A stretch of 35,799 bases of DNA from JAWLGW01 sp964569055 (GTDB lineage: Bacteria > Planctomycetota > J058): positions 1 to 35,799 of the forward strand of contig CAZMSZ010000027.1 of NCBI GenBank assembly GCA_964569055.1. Reading direction: 5' to 3'. The translations under genes and the position numbers were made by a program. The notes beneath the pieces are model-generated. The model was not told the origin of the DNA and ran no database searches. It saw nothing but the letters and a program-made list of their open reading frames with translations. This document shows, one piece after another, positions 1 through 10,987 of this stretch. How positions within the stretch are numbered: the stretch's first letter is position 1; the number at the start of each line of letters is the position of its first letter.

Positions 1-1814
1 ATCGCCTTGCGGATCGCCTTGGCTCCCGTCCGCAGCGCCGCCGAGACCGCCGCCGCGATCGCGCCCGAGAGCGGGGGCGGCAAGCCCGCGCAGGTCAGCC
101 CGCAGCGGATCGCGCCGCTGAGTGCCCCGATCCCGCCCTCGATCGCCGCGTCGGTCAAGGATCCGCCCGCGAGCAGCGTCCCCACCGCCCCCATGGCGCC
201 CTCGATCGCGGCGCCCGCCACCGCGCCCGCCAGGGCCTGGGCCATGTAGCCGTGGGGGTCGATCGCGTTGAGGGGGTTGCCGCCCACGTACTCGTACAGG
301 TTGAGGCCGTCGGCGTAGCCCGTGGGGTCCTGCGAGAGGAACTGCCCCAGGAGCGGGTCGTAGTAGCGGTTGCGGTAGTGGAGCAGCCCGGTCTCGGGGT
401 CGAACCGGCGCCCGGTGAACAGGTACGGGTTGTCGTAGCGCGAGCGGACGGCGCGGTCGGCGGCGGCGTAGCTGCTCGCCGCGTCCGAGCCGTCGAAGGC
501 CACGCTCGCCTGGCCCGCCGCCGGGGCGTAGAGCGTGTGCGCCCCGTAGGGGTCGTACTCCGCCGCCTCGACGAGGTGCGCGCCGGGGTCGCCCGCGCCG
601 GCGTCGGCGGGGGCGGTGTCGGTCAGGGCGAACACGCTCTGGAGCGCGTTGGTGGCGTAGTAGAGCCGGTGGACCTGCGTGGTCACGCCCGCGCCGAGGT
701 CGACCAGCGAGAGCTGGTCGAGGTCGAGCGGCGCGCTGCCAGCCCCCGCCTGGTAGCGGTCGAGGGCCACGGGCTGGTCGATCCCGCGCCCGTACACGTA
801 CTGGCGCGCGGTCGCGAAGGGGACGCTGGCCGGGTCGGAGGAGACGAGCTCCTCGATCACCTGGCTGGCGTCGTGGAGGTAGAGGGTCACCCCGGCCAGG
901 GTGGGGTCGAGGGCCTGGGCGGTGACCTCCTTGCGCACCCGCCGGGAGAAGGCGTCGTAGGCGTAGCGGGCCACCACCTCGCCCGTGGGCCGCTGGACCT
1001 CGGCCAGGCGACCCAGGGCGTCCCACAGGTAGACGAAGCGCCCGTCCTCGACCAGGTTGCCGGAGGGATCGTGGAGGTAGGCGGTGGTGCTGACGGTGAG
1101 CGGGCCGCCCGGGGGGCCTTCGCTGCGGGTCTCGCGCAGGTACTCGTGCGCGGGCGAGGTCGCGCGGGAGAAGTCGGCCCCGATCTGGTTGCCGAGCGCG
1201 TCCACCCAGCGCTCGGTGCCGGCCCGCCAGCTCCCCTCCCCGTCGAGCTGCCAGGTGCGGGCCGCGAGCGAGGCGCTGATCGCGGGGGTGGCGTCGGCGA
1301 CCTCGGTCACGACCTGGGCGCCGAGGGTGTAGGCCCCGAGGGTGCCGCGCTCGAAGCTCGTCAGCCGGTAGGCCGAGTCGTGGCTCCAGCGCTCGGAGCG
1401 CTCGGGGTCGTGGAGCTTCTCCTCGAACACGCGGTTGCCGACCGCGTCGTAGCCCTGCGCGAACCCGACCACGAGCGAGCCGTCGGCCACCCGCTCGGTG
1501 CGTCGCTCGACCTCGCGGGCCAGCGCGTCGTAGCCGCGGTCGCGAGTGCGGGTGGGGTCGAGGTGGGTCTAGCGGGTCTGGTTGCCGAAGGTGGTGTCCG
1601 ACACCGCCACCAGTCGGTCGATCGCGTCGTAGCGGCGGGCGAGGGTCCGCCCGTTGGGGTAGACCCGCGCGGTCTGGGTCGCGGTCCCGACCTCGTCGAC
1701 CCGGCGGCTGTGCGCGGCGCCCGCGGGGGCCGAGCAGTCCACCCCGAACTGCCCGTGGGCGAGGACGACCAGCAGCCCCGTGATCGCCGCTCTGCGCGCC
1801 CCGCCCGCGTTCAT
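1..1814 (-). pseudogene. RHS-repeat protein, truncated by window edge, with in-frame amber codon
   Basis: Reading leftward from ATG at 1814, the protein opens with a short basic and hydrophobic leader (MNAGGARRAAITGLLVVLA), suggesting export. YD-type RHS repeats follow (RRYDAIDRL, GYDALAREVER, GYDAVGNRVFEEK, WDALGRLAEV, RYAYDAFSRRV). The RHS-associated core domain follows (LFTGRRFDPETGLLHYRNRY, then LGQFLSQDPTGYADGLNLY, then NPLNAIDPHGY). After the core comes a Gly/Ala-rich, hydrophobic variable tip that runs off position 1, so the toxin or effector end is not visible. In RHS families the core forms a shell and the tip carries the activity. A TAG at 1569-1571 interrupts the reading frame after FGNQTR, and the RHS repeats resume in the same frame immediately after it. 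This is either a nonsense mutation (Trp or Gln to stop) or an assembly error. I found no other in-frame stop down to position 1. The family is certain; whether the gene works is not. Confidence 0.85.
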
Positions 1815-1958
1815 GAGGCGAGGGTGGCAGGCTCGCGGGCCGCGCGCCAGCGGAGGCGAGCGCGAGACCGACCCAACCCGCGCGCCCGGGCCGGTCGCAC
1901 GAAATGCTGCGGATCTAGCCCGCTGTCGACACCTACGAGTTACGTGACTTGGTTACAG

Positions 1959-2729
1959 CTAGAGCCACCAGTAGAAGCACCAGTCCTCGGCTGTATGCGG
2001 GGTCCTCGTGAATACGTTCAACTGACCGCCCCCAAATGGCCAAGTACCCCGGCACGCGTAATCGCGTGGACCAATGTCGAGCGTAAGCTGCGCAAAATGG
2101 ATGAACCCGGAGCGTTGCAGGTTGGGAAGGGAGGCAGTTGCCGAGTCGGGCTGGAACACACACGGTGCGCCCCAGAGCTTCGATCCCCCGCGCTCAGCCC
2201 CGGCCTTCGCGTCCCAATCGTCGCGCCAACGACCGACGATTACCTGACATGGAGAGAGCTCCGACACGAGTTCACTCCTACGGCGACTCGGAGCCGCCGG
2301 TCGGCGCACGCACTCGATTAGGTCGGTCGCATAATGAAGCTTTCGTGCGCCATCGAACACCTCGTCCATGGAGAAGTGGAGGAATAGGGAACACAGCCAC
2401 GAACGTCGCTCTGGGTCGGGCAGTGCGACAAAGAAGCGAGTGTGCTTGCCAATGCGCGATGGCGAGGCGTTCGAAGGCGGTCGCCCGCCCAGACGAGGTC
2501 CCGTGGTCCCTTCTACTGGTGCACGGAACTGGATTGGACGGGACCGGGAAGGCGACTCACCCTCGGCTCGCCTTGGCTCGTTCACCGTAGTGTCCCCGGG
2601 CGCGGGTGCGTTGTCCGCCCGGCCATGCAGTTCCGTTGGCGCCCGCGCCTCACTGGCGGAAGGCGTCTTCCCCGGACGGTTCGAGTCGGATCGCCTGACG
2701 GTCTCCTTCTGTCTGAGAACCTCGAGCAC
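1959..2729 (-). CDS. Hypothetical protein, uncertain ORF in the low-GC islet
   Basis: This open frame of 256 codons begins at a GTG at 2729. The first ~80 residues are polar and low in complexity. The C-terminal ~160 look more like a folded protein, with aromatic-rich stretches such as SLFLHFSMDEVFDGARKLHY and a Trp-rich end, TAEDWCFYWWL. I recognise no family. An open frame also runs on the opposite strand (2442-2990), so coding status is doubtful. The N-terminal part may continue a Lys-rich frame upstream through a one-base slip at a C run near 2755; see findings. It could be a remnant toxin or immunity gene or not a gene at all. Confidence 0.25.
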   Translation of the reverse strand: MLEVLRQKETVRRSDSNRPGKTPSASEARAPTELHGRADNAPAPGDTTVNEPRRAEGESPSRSRPIQFRAPVEGTTGPRLGGRPPSNASPSRIGKHTRFFVALPDPERRSWLCSLFLHFSMDEVFDGARKLHYATDLIECVRRPAAPSRRRSELVSELSPCQVIVGRWRDDWDAKAGAERGGSKLWGAPCVFQPDSATASLPNLQRSGFIHFAQLTLDIGPRDYACRGTWPFGGGQLNVFTRTPHTAEDWCFYWWL

Positions 2730-2948
2730 CTTCCTGAGCCTCCTGCCGAACCGGGGGATTCCCTGGCGGCGGGCTTCTTCTTGGTGGCGGGCCTCTCTTT
2801 GGCGACGTGCTTACTCTTTGGGTGGTGCTTGCCGGCCGCTGTCTTGTGGCCGGGGGCTGGCATCTTGCTGCCGACTGCGGCCCTGGTAGGGGCCGTTGGT
2901 GCCATTGGCTTGTCGTCATCAATCACAGTTTGTCGCCACAAATCACAG

Positions 2949-3407
2949 CTAAGCGATCTGGCCTCTTGTCGTCTGGATGTGTTCGAGTAGTTCGCGCAGC
3001 TCCTCAGCGAGCGGTTCGGTGACGGTCGTCCCGGTCGCATGACCGCGAAGGCAGCGCACCACGTCCGGCGGGACCGTCAATCCGGCATTCAGGCGTCTCC
3101 TCAGCATGATCAGGGCGAGCCGCGTGGGCGTGCGCCGAAGAGAGTCATGGAGAGAAGTTTCGTATGCCGGAATCCGCTCGAGCTCGTGCATCAACCCGAG
3201 AGTGTAGTCATTCTCTGCATCGGGAACGCGTTCTAGAACCTTCCAGAGGTCCTCCTGATGCCGACTGTTGAGGTCACCGATTGAATCGAGCACAGCGAAG
3301 AGATGGTCCCAAGCGTGCCAGTCGTCATCTCCCGCTGGGCGCACTTCCGAGATCTCAGGGATGCCGTCGCGAGTTTCGTCGCGCCTAGCCACAACCGGCT
3401 CCAGCAT
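2949..3407 (-). CDS. Small helical hypothetical protein, immunity-like
   Basis: The 152-residue protein starts at ATG 3407, and the frame stays open upstream to a TTG at 3488. It is acidic and mostly predicted helical. Regular amphipathic blocks resemble HEAT-like or immunity-type proteins: DDDWHAWDHLFAVLDSIGDL, EDLWKVLERVPDAENDYTLG, LMHELERIPAYETSLHDSL, LALIMLRRRLNAG. It has no signal peptide, membrane segment or catalytic motif. Position in the low-GC islet upstream of an RHS gene suggests a polymorphic-toxin immunity protein. That is inferred from context and general character, not from a recognised family. AAGAAGG sits directly before the ATG and is close for a ribosome site, so the start is uncertain. 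Confidence 0.4.
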   Translation of the reverse strand: MLEPVVARRDETRDGIPEISEVRPAGDDDWHAWDHLFAVLDSIGDLNSRHQEDLWKVLERVPDAENDYTLGLMHELERIPAYETSLHDSLRRTPTRLALIMLRRRLNAGLTVPPDVVRCLRGHATGTTVTEPLAEELRELLEHIQTTRGQIA

Positions 3408-3584
3408 CCTTCTTGAAGGTGTTCGGGTAAACGATCTTGTTCCCACGGATCGTTTGCCGCAGTCTGTGCGGATCTTGCGGTTGTACAAACCGGCCCGGCC
3501 CGCCGGTAGATGCGTCTTGTGTCTCGTCTCGGTCCTCCCGCGGCTTGTAACACCGCTCTGGAGACGGCTGACCGGGCGAATCCC

Positions 3585-3857
3585 CTACGTCTCTTCGAAG
3601 ATCGATCGACGCAGCGACTCCTCCCACTTGTTTGGCCGGCCGGCGAAGTGATCACGAAGACGGTCCTCGACGTGCTCAGGACTCCAAACTAGCACCCCGC
3701 GGCGATCACGGGCATGGCCGCGCCGATGAAGGTCACTGACGCACCCCGCATGGATCGCCCACGCCAGGAACATGCCAATGTGGGTTGCTGCAGCCTCGGA
3801 CGGAAGATCGGCCGGGAAGTCGCCTTCTAGGTGCCAGGTGTAATCGTCATGCTTCAT
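3585..3857 (-). CDS. DUF7832-like small protein, probably truncated or frameshifted
   Basis: The protein starts at ATG 3857 with MKHDDYTWHLEGDFPADLP followed by SEAAATHIGMFLAWAI. This closely matches the N-terminal signature I associate with the DUF7832 family (YDDxSWHxxGDFPxDLPxExxATHIGMFLAWA). Family members as I recall them are longer (about 140 residues or more), with further conserved acidic and aromatic blocks. Here the frame gives only 90 residues, and the part after ~45 (HRRGHARDRRGVLVWSPEHVED onward) does not fit what I remember. A decayed or recombined copy is likely. Such proteins are often found near polymorphic-toxin loci, which fits the RHS gene to the left. The family name rests on memory of the motif alone. 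Confidence 0.4.
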   Translation of the reverse strand: MKHDDYTWHLEGDFPADLPSEAAATHIGMFLAWAIHAGCVSDLHRRGHARDRRGVLVWSPEHVEDRLRDHFAGRPNKWEESLRRSIFEET

Positions 3858-4003
3858 TGGTGAGTGAATGTCGGCTTTGCTGGCTGTTTGAGCTCGCCGG
3901 CGCACAGCTCCCTCCGGCGCTGAAGGCGCTCCACGAGGAGCCTCGCCGTCGGGTGTGAAGCTGCGTTAGCCGTTGGAGCGTTAGAGCGTAGCCGCCGAGC
4001 CGC

Positions 4004-5470
4004 TCAGCGCCGCCTTGGGCCCGAGCGGAGTAGCTCGACCAGTTGCCTCGCGGCGCCGGTGCGGGCCTCGTCGAGCTCGCGCTCGAGCTCGCGGACGTGG
4101 GCGGTGAGCGCGTCGAGGCGGGCGGCGCGCTCGCCGAGGAGCTGGAGGGCCTCGGCGCAGGAGCGCTCGGCCTGCTCGGCGCGGGCGACGAGGGCGCGGC
4201 GCTCCTCCTCGCCTGGGCCGGCGCTGGGGGCGGTGGGCAGGAGGGCCTCGCGGAGCTGCTCGAGGAGGGACAGGGTCTGCTCCTGCTGGCGGAGGAGGCG
4301 CTTCCAGTCGGGCGGGTTGCCCTCGCCGAACGCGCGGTCGACGGTGAACCGCTCGGTGGTCTCCTTGTCGAGGCGGCGCGTGGGCAGGCGCGAGGCGCGC
4401 GGCGCGGTGTCGCGCGTGGGCGGGTCGGAGTCGCCGCTCTCGCCGTCGAAGTGCGGCGGGCGGAAGCCGCGAGGGGCGGGGCGCTCGGCGGGGTCCTCGG
4501 CCGACGGCTGCGGGGCGTCGCGCTCCTCCTCCTCCTCGCCGAGGTCGAAGCGCGGCGGGCGGTAGCGCGGGGCCGGCTGGGCCTCGGGCGCGGGCTCGGT
4601 GGGGTAGGCGGCGCGCTCGTCGGCGCGGCCGCCGCCCTCGGCGTCGAACCGCGGGGGCACGAAGCCGCGGGGCGCGGGGGGCTCCTCGGCGAGGGCGTCG
4701 GTCGGGATCCGATACGAGCCGGGGCCGGGGCCGAGGTCCACCTCGTACGGGGCAGGCTCGGGCTCCGGTTCGCCTTGCTCGGCGCGCAGGTCGAGCCCGC
4801 CGTCCTCGTCGAAGCGCGGGGCGAAGCCGCGCGGGCTGGCGGGCAGCTCGTCGGGGACGTGGCTCGGGCGGCGGAACGCGCCCGAATCCGCGGCGAGCTC
4901 GCCTGGGTCGTCGCCGTCGTCGTCGAAGGTGGGGCGGGCGAGGCGGCGTGAAGGGGTGCGTGGCGTGAACGCCTCCTCGCTCGACGTGCCGCCGCTGCCG
5001 CCGTCGTCGGCGTCGAACCGCGGCGCGCGGAGCGCGGGGCGGTCGTCCTCGTGCGCGGCGCGGCCGTTGGCGGGGCGGTCCAGCTCGCCCGAGGAGTCGA
5101 ACAGCGGCGGACGGTACGCCGGCGCCGGCGGCGCGAGGTCCATGTCCACGGTCCGCTCGAGCTCCTCGGGGTCCACGGCTCGCTCGAGCTCCTCGGGGTC
5201 GAGGTCGAGGAGGCGCTCCTCGAGCTCGCGGAGCTGGCGGCCGCTCTCGGCGAGCAGGCGGCGGGCCGCCTCGATCTCGCTCTCGCTCACCGTGTCGCCC
5301 TCGGGCGCGGCCGGGCGCGGCGGCTCGCGGCGCGCGGTGTCCTGGGCGCTCCGCAGGCGGCGCACGCGCTCCTCGAGCGCTTCGAGGCGCTTGCTCTCGT
5401 CGCTCAGCGCCTCCTGGAGCAGGCGGTGGAGCGCGGCGCTCCCCTCCCCCTCGAACTGACGATCACTCAT
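4004..5470 (-). CDS. Coiled-coil protein with disordered linker carrying seven Phe-Asp motifs
   Basis: The 488-residue protein starts at ATG 5470 (MSDRQFEGEG); the frame is open far upstream but that part lies antisense to the FHA-PrsW gene. Residues ~10-110 are charged and heptad-like and include a tandem duplication DPEELERAV/DPEELERTV. Residues ~112-345 are Pro/Asp/Glu/Gly-rich and probably disordered. They carry seven motifs of the type (Y/F)xPPRFD: Phe-Asp at 124, 152, 182, 220, 275, 308 and 341, three of them preceded by PRGF. Residues ~388-485 form a second coiled coil ending in basic SGPRRR. There is no signal peptide or membrane segment, so it is likely cytoplasmic. I recognise no family. 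The repeated short motif suggests a multivalent docking linker. The gene is divergent from FHA-PrsW across 69 bp, so shared control is possible. Confidence 0.8.
   Translation of the reverse strand: MSDRQFEGEGSAALHRLLQEALSDESKRLEALEERVRRLRSAQDTARREPPRPAAPEGDTVSESEIEAARRLLAESGRQLRELEERLLDLDPEELERAVDPEELERTVDMDLAPPAPAYRPPLFDSSGELDRPANGRAAHEDDRPALRAPRFDADDGGSGGTSSEEAFTPRTPSRRLARPTFDDDGDDPGELAADSGAFRRPSHVPDELPASPRGFAPRFDEDGGLDLRAEQGEPEPEPAPYEVDLGPGPGSYRIPTDALAEEPPAPRGFVPPRFDAEGGGRADERAAYPTEPAPEAQPAPRYRPPRFDLGEEEEERDAPQPSAEDPAERPAPRGFRPPHFDGESGDSDPPTRDTAPRASRLPTRRLDKETTERFTVDRAFGEGNPPDWKRLLRQQEQTLSLLEQLREALLPTAPSAGPGEEERRALVARAEQAERSCAEALQLLGERAARLDALTAHVRELERELDEARTGAARQLVELLRSGPRRR
5144..5197. 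repeat. 27-bp tandem duplication inside the coiled-coil gene
   Basis: Two adjacent 27-bp units, 5144-5170 and 5171-5197, differ at two positions (GTCCACGGTCC versus GTCCACGGCTC near the start of each). They encode the duplicated peptide DPEELER(A/T)V in frame, so the coiled coil lengthens by nine residues. This is a recent in-frame slippage or duplication. Confidence 0.85.
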
Positions 5471-5539
5471 GCGGCCCCCCTGGCCCCCTCCAGGTTGCCC
5501 CCTCGGCGGCGCAAGGGCAAGCAGCGTCCGCCCCTCGGG

Positions 5540-7228
5540 ATGGGTAGGATCGACGGCGTGGTCGTGCTGGAGGTCGAGTCGGGCGACCGGGAGGGCGAGC
5601 GGATCCCGCTGGCGCCGACCGGGCCCGCACGCCTGACGCTGGGGCGCGGCGTCGAGGCGGACCTGCGCTTCGGCGACTCGACCATGTCGCGGCTGCAGGC
5701 CGAGCTGGTCCACGAGCACGGCGCCTGGCACCTCGTCAACCACAGCAAGCACGGCTCGTTCGTGGGGCGCCGCCACCTGCAGGGCGACGGCGCGCGGCGC
5801 CGGCTCCAGCCGGGCGACGAGCTGGTGCTCGGCGAGACGCGCCTGCGCTTCCTCGACACCGACCCCGCGCGCCGGGGCGGCGCCGACACGCTCACCCCCG
5901 AGACGCCCACGATCGCCGCGCCGCCGAGCGGCGCCGGGTACGACAGCGACGGCATGTTCCACTCGGGGCAGACGCTGGTCAGCGTGCCCGAGGACTCCGA
6001 CCCCGACCGCTCCTTCGTCTACCTGCTCGGCGGGCTCGGCGCGGCGGGGCCCAGCCTGCGGGTCAAGACGCGCCGCCTGTACTTCCTGGCGATCCTGTGC
6101 GTGCTCGGCCTGGCGGGCTGTATCGCGACCGGCACCCTGATCCTGCTCCCGACCGCCCTGGCCCGCCCGGGCCTGATGCTCGCCGCCTCCGCCTTCGCGC
6201 TCCTGCCCGCGATCCCCTACGCGCTCCTGATCAAGTTCCTCGACCGCAACGACCAGATCCCCTGGAAGAACTTCGTGGCCTGCCTGCTGTGGGGCGGGAC
6301 CGTCGGCTGCGGGCTGTCGCTGGTGCTCAACACCGCCGGCAGCCGCTACCTCGCCATGGTGTTCACCCCGGCCGAGGCCTGGAGCCTCACGGCGATCCTG
6401 ATCGCGCCGCTGGTGGAGGAGGCGTGCAAGGGGCTGGCCGTGCTCGTGCTGTTCTGGATCCTGCACGACGAGTTCGACAACGTGCTCGAGGGGCTGATCC
6501 TGGGCGCCGCCTCGGGGCTCGGCTTCGCGCTGGTGGAGAACTGCATCTACAACGTGCGGTTCCTGGCCGAGGGGAGCGACACGTTCGCGGTCATGGGCAC
6601 CTACCGGGCGCTCGTCAACGCGCTGATCGGGCACCCGATCTACACCGCCATGACCGGGGCCGGGCTGGGGCTGTTGCGCGAGCTGCCGCGCGGCGGCGTG
6701 AAGCGCCTCCTCTACCCCGTGCTCGGGCTCGGGACCGCGATCGCCATGCACGTGATCTGGAACGCGGCCGCGGTCTACCTCGGGGACGTGCTCGGCGACC
6801 CGCGCGGCGTGCTGACCCTGATCGTGAACGCGGCGGTGTTCGGCGGCGCGGGCGTCCTGTTCGCGCTCGCGGCCTACGTGTTCGCCGCCAGCCGCGAGCG
6901 CCGGGTCATGGTCCGCTACCTCGCCGAGGAGGTCCGCAAGGGGTTCGTCGAGCCCGAGGAGCTGCGCTCGTTCCACGAGCCGCTCGGGCGGGTGCGGTTC
7001 GAGCTCGAGGGCCTGCTGCGCCACGGCTGGCGGGTGTACCGCCACCGCAAGGCGCTGCGCCGCACGCAGGTCGAGCTGGCCTTCCGCAAGTGGCACCTCG
7101 CCAAGGGCGACGCCCCGCGCGGCGACACCGTGGACGCCTACATTCGCCAGGCGCGCCTCAAGATCCGCGACCTGCGCAACGAGCTCAACCTGCTGGAGGG
7201 GCGCCGGGCGGGGCTGGAGGCGGTGTAG
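5540..7228 (+). CDS. FHA domain-PrsW family intramembrane metalloprotease fusion
   Basis: The 562-residue protein starts at ATG 5540. Residues ~5-105 form an FHA fold (LGRGVEADLRF, SRLQAELVHEHGAWHL, NHSKHGSFVGRRHL), a phosphothreonine-binding module. A linker follows to ~175, then several hydrophobic segments (from ~180). The PrsW signature is visible: EEACK at 293-297 (EExxK), E333-N334 in ALVENCIYN, H365 in IGHPIYTAM, and a later His in AMHVIWN. The family cleaves membrane proteins such as anti-sigma factors. The C-terminal ~140 residues are soluble, basic and helical (RHGWRVYRHRKALRR), and extend past the usual PrsW core. Being next to a tandem Ser/Thr kinase fits phospho-dependent recruitment of substrates or partners. 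Both domain calls are strong; the substrate is unknown. Confidence 0.92.
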   Translation: MGRIDGVVVLEVESGDREGERIPLAPTGPARLTLGRGVEADLRFGDSTMSRLQAELVHEHGAWHLVNHSKHGSFVGRRHLQGDGARRRLQPGDELVLGETRLRFLDTDPARRGGADTLTPETPTIAAPPSGAGYDSDGMFHSGQTLVSVPEDSDPDRSFVYLLGGLGAAGPSLRVKTRRLYFLAILCVLGLAGCIATGTLILLPTALARPGLMLAASAFALLPAIPYALLIKFLDRNDQIPWKNFVACLLWGGTVGCGLSLVLNTAGSRYLAMVFTPAEAWSLTAILIAPLVEEACKGLAVLVLFWILHDEFDNVLEGLILGAASGLGFALVENCIYNVRFLAEGSDTFAVMGTYRALVNALIGHPIYTAMTGAGLGLLRELPRGGVKRLLYPVLGLGTAIAMHVIWNAAAVYLGDVLGDPRGVLTLIVNAAVFGGAGVLFALAAYVFAASRERRVMVRYLAEEVRKGFVEPEELRSFHEPLGRVRFELEGLLRHGWRVYRHRKALRRTQVELAFRKWHLAKGDAPRGDTVDAYIRQARLKIRDLRNELNLLEGRRAGLEAV

Positions 7229-7255
7229 GAGGAAGAGGAGGCGGCCATCCTCGAA

Positions 7256-7366
7256 CGACAGTCATTTCTGACTTCTAATTCCATGTTAATGTTTCATGTT
7301 TCCTGGTCGGGGGAAATGCGAAATATCAACAGGGAATTAGAAATTAGAAATTGAAAATGGCTGTCG
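7256..7366. repeat. AT-rich imperfect inverted-repeat element (intergenic)
   Basis: An AT-rich block fills the intergenic space after FHA-PrsW. Its left arm (7256-7295, beginning CGACAGTCATTTCTGACTTC) is the imperfect reverse complement of its right arm (7320-7366, ending AAATGGCTGTCG). The arms share GGAATTAGAA and end in CGACAG/CTGTCG. The right arm and the bases after it (TATCAACAGG, then AATGGCTGTCGC) match the element at 21116-21238. It contains no ORF. It looks like a small non-coding mobile or REP/MITE-type repeat, and may also form a transcript-end hairpin between the two convergent genes. Confidence 0.65.
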
Positions 7367-7417
7367 CTGGGGCGCCGAGCTCCTTGGCGCTACTTCTACT
7401 AAGACCGACCGACCGAC

Positions 7418-10900
<3,483 letters not shown>

Positions 10901-10987
10901 CCGCCCTCCTGCTCAAGGGTCTGAAGTCAAGTTAGGTGAACCGGCCCGATCGAACAAGGCGACGGAGATCCGGCAGCGGAGGCGGCG

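Larger units (their letters stand above)
1815..4003. other. Lower-GC accessory islet with weak or degenerate ORFs
   Basis: This 2.2 kb stretch between the RHS gene and the Phe-Asp motif protein is visibly poorer in GC than the rest of the window and lacks the strong codon bias of its neighbours. Short ORFs overlap in several frames on both strands and none spans the region. The more protein-like ones are on the minus strand and are listed separately (1959-2729, 2949-3407, 3585-3857). Other fragments look coding but are broken. One is a Lys/Pro/Ala-rich frame starting near 2905. Another is a fragment ending RGNKIVYPNTFKKDAG, near 3385-3450. Small low-GC genes of this kind are common beside RHS loci, where orphan toxin and immunity modules collect. 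That role is an inference here. Confidence 0.55.

Noticed and set aside
252..2321. Long plus-strand open frame (689 codons) opposite the RHS gene
   Set aside because: Low-complexity Val/Ala/Gly/Arg translation, antisense in codon register to a clear RHS protein; a GC-bias artefact.
2442..2990. Plus-strand ORF with membrane-helix-like stretch
   Set aside because: The hydrophobic run is the complement of a Lys/Pro/Ala-rich frame on the other strand; neither is strong, and no homology is recognised.
5471..7096. Upstream extension of the minus-strand coiled-coil gene to 7096
   Set aside because: This part is antisense to the FHA-PrsW gene and is low in complexity; ATG 5470 is the sensible start.
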